The translations under genes and the position numbers were made by a program. A DNA stretch of 23,120 nucleotides, taken from NCBI GenBank assembly GCA_944390185.1, contig CALXPA010000007.1, positions 1 through 23,120 of the forward strand. Reading direction: 5' to 3'. Positions within the stretch are counted from its first letter, which is position 1. Each line of letters begins with the position of its first letter. This DNA is from an uncultured Alphaproteobacteria bacterium (GTDB taxonomy: Bacteria > Pseudomonadota > Alphaproteobacteria > Rs-D84). Below, in pieces: positions 1 to 6,612 of the stretch. The notes under the pieces were generated by a model that was given only the letters and a program-made list of their open reading frames with translations, was not told the origin of the DNA and did no database searches.

Positions 1-869
1 CCCGCCGTTGTTCCCGCCAAAATATTTGACGCTGTATTTAAATTCTTTTCTTTTGTATCAGATTCCATATTTCTTACTTTTTCACTGTTTGCCGATGCAC
101 TGGTCACAGTTCCTGCGATTCCACCAACCGTACCAACAATACTTGATATCATTGCAGTATTTGCCTTGTTATTTATTTTATCAATATTCACATACTGCCA
201 TTGACCACATTCTTTAATTATTTTGTCTGCGATATCTAAATCCTGCTGGGTGGCACTGCCGTCTATTCTGCCCTGTTGCCTTGACATATCCAGATTTTTC
301 ACAGACGCTATGCAATTATCAATTTGCGATTTCAAATCACCTTTGACCTTGTTTTTTCCTGATGTTATTGCCCCTGCGATATGGGTTGCGGCATCAGTGG
401 CAATTAACCCAGTTCTGGTATTTCCCAATTGTTTTGATTGCTGTTCTAATTCTGATTTTTGTGATTCCACAGAACTTATTTCTTTATCAACGTATGATGC
501 AGATTTATTATCAATATAGTCTTTCATTTGCTGTATAAATGCATCTTTATCTGTTGGCATATTGACATAATCTAATGTATCTGAATTATTTTTCACAGAA
601 TATAATAATTCCAATGCCTGTTCATACGACGCAATTTCTTTATCTTTATTTGATTTTACAATTCCTGTGATTAATGCCCCAGCCCCAGTTGCGGTTCCGA
701 CACTTGTAACAGCCGTACTTATACCGGCCAACCGTTTCATATCACTTAATTCGTCTGATATTCCAATACAATTCTTTTTTACATTTGCTATTGCAAATTG
801 CATATCATTCACGTCTGCATACGACGTACCGACAATAAATATACAAAATAAAGACAGTAAATATTTCAT
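1..869 (-). CDS. Secreted protein with repeated Gly/Ala/Ser/Thr-rich hydrophobic segments (partial, runs off left edge)
   Basis: Reading leftward from an ATG at 869, the frame stays open to the window edge, giving 289 residues with the C-terminus missing. Residues 1-18 look like a cleavable signal peptide (basic MKY, a hydrophobic core, then SYA followed by D), so the product probably leaves the cytoplasm. Three weakly hydrophobic stretches rich in Gly, Ala, Ser, Thr, Ile and Val lie near 48-71, 153-170 and 238-260, and a fourth may begin near 279. Between them are charged, Gln/Lys/Glu-rich helical regions, for example 125-150. Cysteines sit at 9, 34, 186 and 221. The gene follows the virB3-virB4-HExxH run in the same direction, 74 bp after the HExxH gene, and has its own extended -10 promoter candidate. 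I do not recognise the family. A surface, pilus-associated or secreted T4SS partner is possible but is inference from position. Confidence 0.8.
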   Translation of the reverse strand, partial: MKYLLSLFCIFIVGTSYADVNDMQFAIANVKKNCIGISDELSDMKRLAGISTAVTSVGTATGAGALITGIVKSNKDKEIASYEQALELLYSVKNNSDTLDYVNMPTDKDAFIQQMKDYIDNKSASYVDKEISSVESQKSELEQQSKQLGNTRTGLIATDAATHIAGAITSGKNKVKGDLKSQIDNCIASVKNLDMSRQQGRIDGSATQQDLDIADKIIKECGQWQYVNIDKINNKANTAMISSIVGTVGGIAGTVTSASANSEKVRNMESDTKEKNLNTASNILAGTTA

Positions 870-896
870 AATTCGAACACCACTTTTATCTGTTAC

Positions 897-905
897 ATTA
901 TATCA
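897..905 (-). promoter_or_regulatory. Extended -10 promoter candidate for the secreted repeat-segment protein
   Basis: On the minus strand this reads TGATATAAT, a TGn plus a consensus -10 box. It ends 27 bp before the ATG at 869, which gives a short leader with only a weak ribosome-binding site. There is no good -35 at 17 bp, as is often true of extended -10 promoters. It suggests the leftmost gene can be transcribed separately from the T4SS genes. Confidence 0.45.
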
Positions 906-943
906 CAATGTGCATATAATTACATCAATAAACAGTGAAAAAA

Positions 944-1564
944 TTATTCGAAACATGCGCGCAGTGTCGCGCCCGTATCATGCTGGTCAACGCGTTTGTT
1001 ACGAATTTCTTCGGCCGCCTTGATTTTCTGTTTGACCAAGATTAAATCTGGATGCGCCTGTAATTCCGCGTTCAGTTCTGTAATTGCCGCATCGATATCA
1101 GATGCATTGCGCACAAATATCGGTGTAATAGAATCAGCCGCACTGTATATAGAATCTTGCAATTCTTTTTTAAAATCATCCATCACAGACAAATACGCGC
1201 GAATATGTTCGTCTTCATGTGCCAGAATCGCGTTGTATGTGCATGTATCTGGCATATGGCGAATATCAATCTGGACCAAAAAATCACTGTACCCGACAAC
1301 GGCATATACAGATTTTAATGTTACACAATACCCGTCTTCGATATTTGTGATATCTGCGACAATGTCATAGTTGTCGACCATCGTTGCGACAACATTACCA
1401 TGCAATAAATCCATTTGGCGCAGTGGTTGAACAACCTCTTTGGACCACATTGGTGTTTCCAGATCAACCCGTGGCGTTAATTTATATGCCAGACAATCGT
1501 CACCTGCCCATGCTGGCATAATAAAAAGTAACATCAACACGTACGTTATCCATTTTACATACAT
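944..1564 (-). CDS. Secreted HExxH-motif protein, putative zinc metallopeptidase next to virB4
   Basis: The product is 206 residues. Residues 1-20 form a clear signal peptide ending PAWA before GDD, so it is predicted to be periplasmic or secreted. The sequence ILAHEDEH at 113-120 contains HExxH, the zinc-binding and catalytic signature of many metallopeptidases; Cys108 lies just before it, with further cysteines at 24, 80 and 204 that could form disulfides. The region after the motif (121-195) is helical and charged, and I cannot identify a third zinc ligand with confidence. It starts 2 bp after the virB4 stop codon, with AGGTGA about 12 bp upstream of the ATG, so it is almost certainly co-transcribed with virB3 and virB4. 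Peptidoglycan or pilus-component processing is a reasonable guess from position only. A non-catalytic DUF that happens to contain the motif is the alternative. Confidence 0.8.
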   Translation of the reverse strand: MYVKWITYVLMLLFIMPAWAGDDCLAYKLTPRVDLETPMWSKEVVQPLRQMDLLHGNVVATMVDNYDIVADITNIEDGYCVTLKSVYAVVGYSDFLVQIDIRHMPDTCTYNAILAHEDEHIRAYLSVMDDFKKELQDSIYSAADSITPIFVRNASDIDAAITELNAELQAHPDLILVKQKIKAAEEIRNKRVDQHDTGATLRACFE

Positions 1565-1566
1565 AT

Positions 1567-3987
1567 CTATAAATCACCTGTACCTGTTTTTTTCAAATAT
1601 TCTGCGACAAAGTTATTACCATATTGTTTATATAATTCTTCGGCCAATAACACAGACGACCGTCCAGATTCAAACAACCGCAGCAATCCGCCCAATCCGC
1701 CCAATTCAGTATTTAATATCACAGATTCACCGGTAACCGGCCGCGACAGCAACACCGCGCGTTTCAGGTTCGGATATGCCTTGCCCTGGATAAACGCCAT
1801 TTCCAACGGATTTAAATTCCAATACTGGTAATCAGATGCATCAGCCGCCGGATTGCGGAAAAACAGCACCGTTTGTGCCTGGCCACGAACAACATCGCCA
1901 ATCCCCAGTTTATCTAAAACATTTGCACGCTGGAACGCGACCATATATGCCTGGCGATTTTTGCGCCCTTCTTGCAGCCCAGTGATAAAGTTATCGCGGA
2001 ACATTTTATTTTCCAGCATTGGTGCCGTTTCATCAATCATAATCAGCGACGGATTTCCCCCCGATACGGTTATATTATTAATTCTGTGTAATATATAAGA
2101 TATAACCGCCGGCGCCAAAATTTCGTCTTGTAATATATCAGTAAAGTCAAACGTGGTCAGTCGTGAATTCAAATCCAACGTATCAGAATCTTCGTTAAAG
2201 ATATCACCATATTGCAATGGATCAATCCACTTTTTTAATTCCGGACGCATATTTCCAGTTGATGAAAAACAGCTCTGCCACAGGTTTTTCAACAGTCTGT
2301 CTTTTTCTTGTAAATAATCAAAATTCACCGACACCGCACGCGCAATTTCATCTGTTGAATTCGCATCAGATTGCCCGGTAATCATTGCAAACCACCGACG
2401 CAAGAACGCACGATTTTCCGCCGTATCCGGCATTTTCAATGGATTCAGATGTGTTTGAAATGTATCGGCATTCGCCTGTTCATTTTTTTCCTTGCCATGC
2501 ATTGTTACATACTTTCCACCGACGGACAGCGTAAATATTTCTGCGCCTTTATTTCTGTCAAAGAAAAATGCCTTTAACCGCGGATGCCGCAATGATTGCG
2601 ATATCAAGAAACTGAATAATGTTGTTTTACCGCCACCTGTGGGTCCAATGGTCAGTGTATGTGCCACCGCCGCTGGGGCCGATGACACATGGAATTGGAA
2701 TTGATACGGTGTTCCCTGGGCCGTTGGAAAGATTACCAATGGTCCCGGACCCCAGTCACTGTTTGCGACGCCCCGTGGTGTACTGGACATCGGGACACTG
2801 ACAGCGGCGGTACGCGATAACATTTTAAAACCACGTGGAAATACATCAAATCCGGGGATTTGCGCAAACCAAGAAACCTTGGCTGCAAAAGATTCAACAA
2901 TTGGCGACACACCAAACGACGCGGCAATTTTATTAAATTCATCGACATACGTTTGTAAATCTTCGATGGTTGCGCCAAACACAACAAACAGCGGGTAATA
3001 ATTTACCAAACTCTGATTTCCAGAAATATTTTCATCCATCGCGCTTTGCGCAACGTCAATTTGTTCATAGGCCGATGTTTCGTCTTTTTCTGTGGTTGCG
3101 CGACGTTGTCTGATTGTTTTTTCCACATCTGCGGCGTTCATAATATTAAACCCGTTCATGCATATCATTTCTGTCTGGATTGTTGCCACAGAATTATAAA
3201 AATCTTCGTCCAGATAATCAGGCGACATCTTGAACGATAACATTGCCGCAAAAGACTGGCGACCTGACCCGGTATACTTTACAATACCATTGCCCAAGAA
3301 TTCAACATCATCAACAGTTGTCAAACTTGCCATATTCTGGTCACATACCGCGGGCGACGGCTTTGTAATCGGTGACAAAATACGCCCAAAGAATTTCGCC
3401 ATATTATCTGGGGTATCATTACGCAGAACCGTTGGCTGGTACGCCGACAATATTGTTTCGATATAATTACTGTATTGATTTAATTTTTCCCGCGCATTCG
3501 CCCCCGATACATTCAACGCGATATAGTAATTATTTGTAAATATACGCAATCCCTGGGATTTCCACTTGTCATATATTTTCTGTAACACCGGCTGGTCGAA
3601 TTCATAGTCTGTATTTTCCCCAACAGCATCGCGCACCATATAGAAACGCAATGTCACATTCGGATCATGAATTTGATTAAATAATTGCGCACGCAGGTCC
3701 AAGAATTTTTCCCGTGTCACATCATCTTGCATACTGGTCTGGACACCCCTTACATGATAGACGCGCACAATGCTGCCATCGGTCAGCGTAACAGAATTAT
3801 CTGTATACACGGTCTGGAACGGTAAATATGATGAATAACGCGAATATCCAAATCGTGGGAATATTTTCCGCGTCAAAACCGGGATATACATTAACAAAAC
3901 AATAAACACAAATACGACAGCCATCACCAATATAATGGACGTTATCGGAAATCCACCACCGGCAAAATATTCAAAAAATTCGTTCAT
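1567..3987 (-). CDS. virB4: Type IV secretion ATPase, VirB4/TrbE/CagE family
   Basis: The 806-residue product is the usual VirB4 size. VirB4 is the hexameric ATPase that powers pilus biogenesis and substrate transfer at the cytoplasmic face of the inner membrane. One hydrophobic segment at 13-36 anchors the N-terminus, followed by the VirB4 N-terminal domain. The C-terminal RecA-like domain has Walker A GPTGGGKTT at 448-456 and Walker B SLIMIDE at 647-653, then RKNRQAYMVAFQ near 675-686, a region conserved in the family. It begins 1 bp after the virB3 stop, and VirB3 and VirB4 are known partners that are sometimes fused. The ribosome-binding site is weak (GGCGGCG), so coupling to virB3 translation is likely. 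It ends with TAG, one of only two in the window. The catalytic motifs are intact, so the protein looks functional. Confidence 0.95.
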   Translation of the reverse strand: MNEFFEYFAGGGFPITSIILVMAVVFVFIVLLMYIPVLTRKIFPRFGYSRYSSYLPFQTVYTDNSVTLTDGSIVRVYHVRGVQTSMQDDVTREKFLDLRAQLFNQIHDPNVTLRFYMVRDAVGENTDYEFDQPVLQKIYDKWKSQGLRIFTNNYYIALNVSGANAREKLNQYSNYIETILSAYQPTVLRNDTPDNMAKFFGRILSPITKPSPAVCDQNMASLTTVDDVEFLGNGIVKYTGSGRQSFAAMLSFKMSPDYLDEDFYNSVATIQTEMICMNGFNIMNAADVEKTIRQRRATTEKDETSAYEQIDVAQSAMDENISGNQSLVNYYPLFVVFGATIEDLQTYVDEFNKIAASFGVSPIVESFAAKVSWFAQIPGFDVFPRGFKMLSRTAAVSVPMSSTPRGVANSDWGPGPLVIFPTAQGTPYQFQFHVSSAPAAVAHTLTIGPTGGGKTTLFSFLISQSLRHPRLKAFFFDRNKGAEIFTLSVGGKYVTMHGKEKNEQANADTFQTHLNPLKMPDTAENRAFLRRWFAMITGQSDANSTDEIARAVSVNFDYLQEKDRLLKNLWQSCFSSTGNMRPELKKWIDPLQYGDIFNEDSDTLDLNSRLTTFDFTDILQDEILAPAVISYILHRINNITVSGGNPSLIMIDETAPMLENKMFRDNFITGLQEGRKNRQAYMVAFQRANVLDKLGIGDVVRGQAQTVLFFRNPAADASDYQYWNLNPLEMAFIQGKAYPNLKRAVLLSRPVTGESVILNTELGGLGGLLRLFESGRSSVLLAEELYKQYGNNFVAEYLKKTGTGDL

Positions 3988-3988
3988 T

Positions 3989-4285
3989 TTACGCCGCCAA
4001 TTTGTTTGGTATCTTCTTTTTCAACATTTGTATTTTCGCCGATATAATCTGGCCCAGTTGTGGTTCACGACGTGAAAAGAACGCCAATATCATGTGTACC
4101 ACAATAACCGATACCAGAAAATATAACGGATTAACCACAGAATCAGTCCCGCTGATAATTAAACCCGCCACAAAAATCATAATAAAAACAATGAACTGGA
4201 CGGCGAAATTAATCACCGCCAACGAATACGGCACATAAAAAATTCGCGCCGGATTTGCCAAAGCCTTCAGTACTTGTTGTTTCAT
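3989..4285 (-). CDS. virB3: Type IV secretion inner-membrane protein VirB3
   Basis: This 98-residue protein has the VirB3 layout. A short N-terminus contains ANPARIFYVPY, matching the family's 'RPA...GVPY' type start. Two adjacent hydrophobic segments follow near 18-46 and 50-70, then a basic C-terminus with RREPQLGQI, matching the family's 'REP..' element. VirB3 sits in the inner membrane and works with VirB4. It is the first gene of the leftward operon, with a -10 box about 30 bp upstream. An in-frame TAA directly precedes the ATG, so the start cannot lie further upstream. The nearest purine-rich ribosome-binding site (a run of six G) is about 14 bp away, longer than usual. Confidence 0.85.
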   Translation of the reverse strand: MKQQVLKALANPARIFYVPYSLAVINFAVQFIVFIMIFVAGLIISGTDSVVNPLYFLVSVIVVHMILAFFSRREPQLGQIISAKIQMLKKKIPNKLAA

Positions 4286-4314
4286 TTACGGACGAATTCC
4301 CCCCTGCTGCTTGA

Positions 4315-4343
4315 ATTATAACAATTTCAACAGTTTTCAACAA
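4315..4343 (-). promoter_or_regulatory. Promoter of the virB3-virB4 operon
   Basis: On the minus strand a perfect TATAAT (4320-4315) lies 17 bp downstream of a weak -35 TTGTTG (4343-4338). The -10 ends 29 bp before the virB3 ATG. The spacer and -35 overlap two direct copies of (T)TTTCAAC on the plus strand, 10 bp apart. This is the arrangement expected of a repressor or activator site controlling the secretion genes. The promoter is read from sequence; the regulation is inference. Confidence 0.55.
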
Positions 4344-4508
4344 GTATAAAAAACAACCGACTTTTTTTGTTAAAACTGTTTAAAACGGCACCTATTTTCA
4401 ACTGGTAATTATTTGACATACTTTTCAACAACGCTGCAAAAACACCCCGGAAATCTGGGAAAAAAATGTTGAAAACTGTGTTAAAAAATCGTAAAAACCG
4501 TTTTCAAC
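4323..4508. repeat. Cluster of TTTTCAAC motifs in the 318-bp gap between virB3 and rpmJ
   Basis: The gap 4286-4603 has no gene. The octamer TTTTCAAC occurs at 4334-4341, 4395-4402, 4422-4429, 4501-4508 and, inverted, at 4468-4475, with a seven-base match TTTCAAC at 4325-4331. Several copies extend to GTTTTCAACA. The first two are 10 bp apart, about one helical turn, and sit on the leftward T4SS promoter. The rest fill the space up to about 45 bp before the rpmJ -35 box. I did not see such a concentration elsewhere in the window. They could be operators, sites for a replication or transfer protein, or part of an AT-rich origin; none matches the consensus DnaA box. Confidence 0.6.
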
Positions 4509-4552
4509 ACAATAAACAGGCCCAATAACAACAACAAATATATAATAATTAT

Positions 4553-4580
4553 TTGATTTTTTAGAAAAACTGTTTATAAT
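4553..4580 (+). promoter_or_regulatory. Promoter of rpmJ
   Basis: TTGATT at 4553-4558 and a consensus TATAAT at 4575-4580 are separated by 16 bp. The expected start is near 4587, giving a leader of under 20 bases that holds the AAAAGGA ribosome-binding site at 4591-4597. Confidence 0.7.
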
Positions 4581-4603
4581 CACGTCCGTAAAAAGGATTT
4601 GAT

Positions 4604-4738
4604 ATGAAATTTTTAAGTTCATTAAAGGCCTGGAAAAAACGCGGTAATGTTAAACAAATTCGTCGTGGTAAACAGGTTATATTGATTGACCCTGATAATC
4701 CAAAGTTCAAGGCGAAACAGGGATTCAAGAAAAAATAA
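4604..4738 (+). CDS. rpmJ: 50S ribosomal protein L36, zinc-ligand-free form
   Basis: This 44-residue basic protein starts MKFLSSLKAW and contains IRRGKQVILI and NPKFKAKQG, matching the L36 pattern: an N-terminal basic helix, an RRxG..VI turn, then NPxxKxRQG. L36 binds 23S rRNA in the large subunit. The Cys/His zinc ligands of classical L36 are all absent; their positions are filled by Lys, Gly/Asn, Asp and Phe. It is therefore a C-minus type, as found in many proteobacteria. It is a single-gene unit with a strong promoter and a hairpin terminator directly after it. A short lysine tail follows the usual end of the family. AAAAGGA lies 7 bp before the ATG. Confidence 0.9.
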   Translation: MKFLSSLKAWKKRGNVKQIRRGKQVILIDPDNPKFKAKQGFKKK

Positions 4739-4767
4739 TCACATACTGTATTGTATGAATGTTTTTT

Positions 4768-4794
4768 GTGTCCGGCATGCCGGGCATTTTTTTT
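4768..4794 (+). terminator. Rho-independent terminator of rpmJ
   Basis: An 8-bp stem (GTGTCCGG with CCGGGCAT, including G-T pairs) encloses the loop CATG and is followed by a run of seven T. There is no T run on the other strand, so it acts only rightward. It overlaps the stop codon of the converging SufB/SufD-like gene. Confidence 0.8.
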
Positions 4795-5473
4795 AGAACA
4801 GTGAAAAATCGTTCATAAATGCCTGGCGCATGGTATCATTCACTTCGGCCTTGGACAGACCGGCGCCACGTAAATATTCTATTTGTGCCAGTGTTGGCGT
4901 AAATATAGACGCACTGTGATCGGCCGAATTTGGAACAGAATTGATTTCTTGTGCCGGTAAAAATTCAATTTTTGCACCGACATCCGCCATTGCCGAAAAC
5001 GCGATATCAGAATCAGTATCCGGACAATCGTGTTCTATGATTGCCGTGCCATCCAGAACAGAATGACTGTCTTTACCGGCGAACAAGTTTGTTTTTAATA
5101 CAATCATTGTTGCTGGTGCGTCATGTACGGCGGTGCACTTGTATTTTAAATCGCTGTAATTTTCCAGTAAAATGTGTCCACGGCACGCAGAATTTTTCCC
5201 GGTATTTTTGATAAAAATGTTCAAAAAAGCCGGCTTTTTATTTTTTATACGGACGTCGACCAAGACGTCTTGGTTTGGCATATTTATGTTAATATTCAGT
5301 TGTCTTTCACCGGCAATTTCACCGACATAAATTATATGGACCGGCCGGGTATATTCTTGATTAATATCTGTGCCGCCGATTGTGGATAATTCCGGACAAA
5401 ACACACCATCGCGAAAAACAGCTGTTTCCGCAGGAAAGGTTTTTATATTGAATTCGTTCCACATGTATGACAT
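4793..5473 (-). CDS. Short SufB/SufD-core protein (Fe-S cluster assembly scaffold family)
   Basis: The 226-residue protein matches the C-terminal half of SufD/SufB, a beta-helix core plus a terminal helical region. SufB and SufD form the SufBC2D scaffold on which Fe-S clusters are assembled. The recognisable part is the end: a GTAIIEHD turn at 142-149, then ADHSAS at 184-189 where SufD has CSHGAT, then TLAQIEYLRGAGLSKAEVND, corresponding to the 'LFYLRSRGI..EEA' element. His186 matches the functionally important SufD histidine; the Cys two places earlier is Ala. Full SufD is around 430 residues, so about half is missing, yet the frame is intact and the gene has its own promoter. No sufB, sufC or sufS is visible nearby. 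Start at 5473 is chosen from promoter spacing; 5464 is an alternative. It is most likely a reduced SufD; a specialised paralogue is possible. Confidence 0.75.
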   Translation of the reverse strand: MSYMWNEFNIKTFPAETAVFRDGVFCPELSTIGGTDINQEYTRPVHIIYVGEIAGERQLNININMPNQDVLVDVRIKNKKPAFLNIFIKNTGKNSACRGHILLENYSDLKYKCTAVHDAPATMIVLKTNLFAGKDSHSVLDGTAIIEHDCPDTDSDIAFSAMADVGAKIEFLPAQEINSVPNSADHSASIFTPTLAQIEYLRGAGLSKAEVNDTMRQAFMNDFSLF

Positions 5474-5482
5474 ATTATTTGC

Positions 5483-5511
5483 ATTATAAAGGAAAAAAAC
5501 ATGGGATTCAA
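5483..5511 (-). promoter_or_regulatory. Promoter of the SufD-like gene, inside the first codons of ychF
   Basis: On the minus strand, TTGAAT (5511-5506) and a perfect TATAAT (5488-5483) are 17 bp apart. Transcription should start near 5475, only a few bases before the ATG at 5473, and no ribosome-binding site is visible. The transcript is therefore probably leaderless or nearly so. The -35 box lies within codons 2-4 of ychF. Confidence 0.6.
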
Positions 5512-6580
5512 TTGTGGAATTGTTGGACTGCCGAATGTCGGAAAATCGACATTATTTAACGCACTGACACAAAGTGCGGCGGCAGATGCGCAAAACTATC
5601 CGTTTTGTACAATCGAACCGAATACTGGCCGCGTCGTTGTGCCCGATGCCAGATTGCACAAACTGGCAGACATTGCCAAATCGCAAAAAATAATACCAAC
5701 CCAGCTAGAGATTGTGGATATTGCCGGTCTTGTAAAGGGCGCATCTGCGGGCGAAGGTTTGGGAAATAAATTCTTGGGTAATATTTTATCCACAGACGCG
5801 ATAATTCATGTGGTCAGATGCTTTGAAAATGATGACATTGTGCATGTAAACGGCCGCATAGATCCATTATCTGATATTGATACGATTGAAACAGAATTAA
5901 TGCTGGCTGATTTAGAAAGTATTGATAAACAAATCAAAAATTTAGAAAAAAAGGCACATGGTCTGGATAAAAACGCGATAAAGTTGCTGGCGGATGCCAA
6001 GTTAATTCGTGATGGTCTGGCAAATGGAACACCGGCACGTTCGTGCGATACAGACGCGCGTCCGTTCAATTTATTGACCGCAAAGCCGGTGATATATGTT
6101 TGTAACGTGGACGAAGCATCGGCCGCCACCGGAAATACGTTTTCTGATGCGGTACGCGACAAGTATGGTGCCGTGGCGCCCGTGCTGGTTATATCGTCCA
6201 AGATAGAAATGGAAATTGCACAGATTGTTGATCCAGATGAACGAAAAATGTTTTTAGAAGATTTGGGATTACGTGAATCTGGTCTGGACCAGGTTATTCG
6301 TACGGGATATAAAACACTGGGGCTGCAGACGTTTTATACGGTTGGCCCAAAGGAAGCACATGCCTGGACAATCACAGTTGGAATGACCGCGCCCCAGGCT
6401 GCGGGAAAAATTCATACTGATTTTGAACGCGGCTTTATCCGTGCCGAGGTTATATCACCAGATGATTTTATTGCCTGTGGTGGCGAAGTTGCCGCGCGCG
6501 ACGCCGGTAAAATGCGTCTGGTTGGTAAAGAATATATTATGCAGGACGGTGATATTTGTCACTTTTTATTTAATACCTAA
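5501..6580 (+). CDS. ychF: Redox-regulated ATPase YchF (OLA1/Obg-like)
   Basis: The 359-residue product is typical in length for YchF, a universally conserved P-loop protein of the Obg group that binds ATP rather than GTP and associates with ribosomes. Visible motifs are GLPNVGKST at 9-17, NYPFCTIEPN at 32-41 and DIAGLVKGASAGEGLG at 73-88. Around residue 204 there is NVDE where GTPases have NKxD, which fits the altered nucleotide preference. A helical insert near 130-170 and a C-terminal TGS domain (about 275-358, with TVGPKEAHAWTI and the DFERGF.RAEV block) complete the family architecture. AAAGGA lies 8 bp before the ATG. It is divergent from the SufD-like gene with only 27 bp between the starts. 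Confidence 0.97.
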   Translation: MGFNCGIVGLPNVGKSTLFNALTQSAAADAQNYPFCTIEPNTGRVVVPDARLHKLADIAKSQKIIPTQLEIVDIAGLVKGASAGEGLGNKFLGNILSTDAIIHVVRCFENDDIVHVNGRIDPLSDIDTIETELMLADLESIDKQIKNLEKKAHGLDKNAIKLLADAKLIRDGLANGTPARSCDTDARPFNLLTAKPVIYVCNVDEASAATGNTFSDAVRDKYGAVAPVLVISSKIEMEIAQIVDPDERKMFLEDLGLRESGLDQVIRTGYKTLGLQTFYTVGPKEAHAWTITVGMTAPQAAGKIHTDFERGFIRAEVISPDDFIACGGEVAARDAGKMRLVGKEYIMQDGDICHFLFNT

Positions 6581-6584
6581 GGGG

Positions 6585-6612
6585 AAAAATACCGGTGTTT
6601 ACCGGTATTTTT
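6585..6612. terminator. Bidirectional terminator between ychF and dnaG
   Basis: A perfect 12-bp stem, AAAAATACCGGT paired with ACCGGTATTTTT, encloses the loop GTTT. The A run on one side and T run on the other let it work in both directions. It begins 4 bp after the ychF stop and its right end is inside the dnaG stop codon. Confidence 0.85.

Noticed and set aside
4286..4603. Chromosomal origin (oriC)
   Set aside because: The gap is AT-rich with repeats, but there are no consensus DnaA boxes and no dnaA, gidA, parAB or hemE neighbours; kept only as an alternative in the repeat finding.
4425..4622. 65-codon minus-strand open frame across the TTTTCAAC region and rpmJ start
   Set aside because: It is low-complexity, overlaps the rpmJ promoter and coding start, and has no recognisable product.
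4793..5473. SufD-like gene as a pseudogene fragment
   Set aside because: The frame is intact, a good promoter is placed for this start, and the C-terminal conserved residues are kept; degradation cannot be shown from sequence alone.
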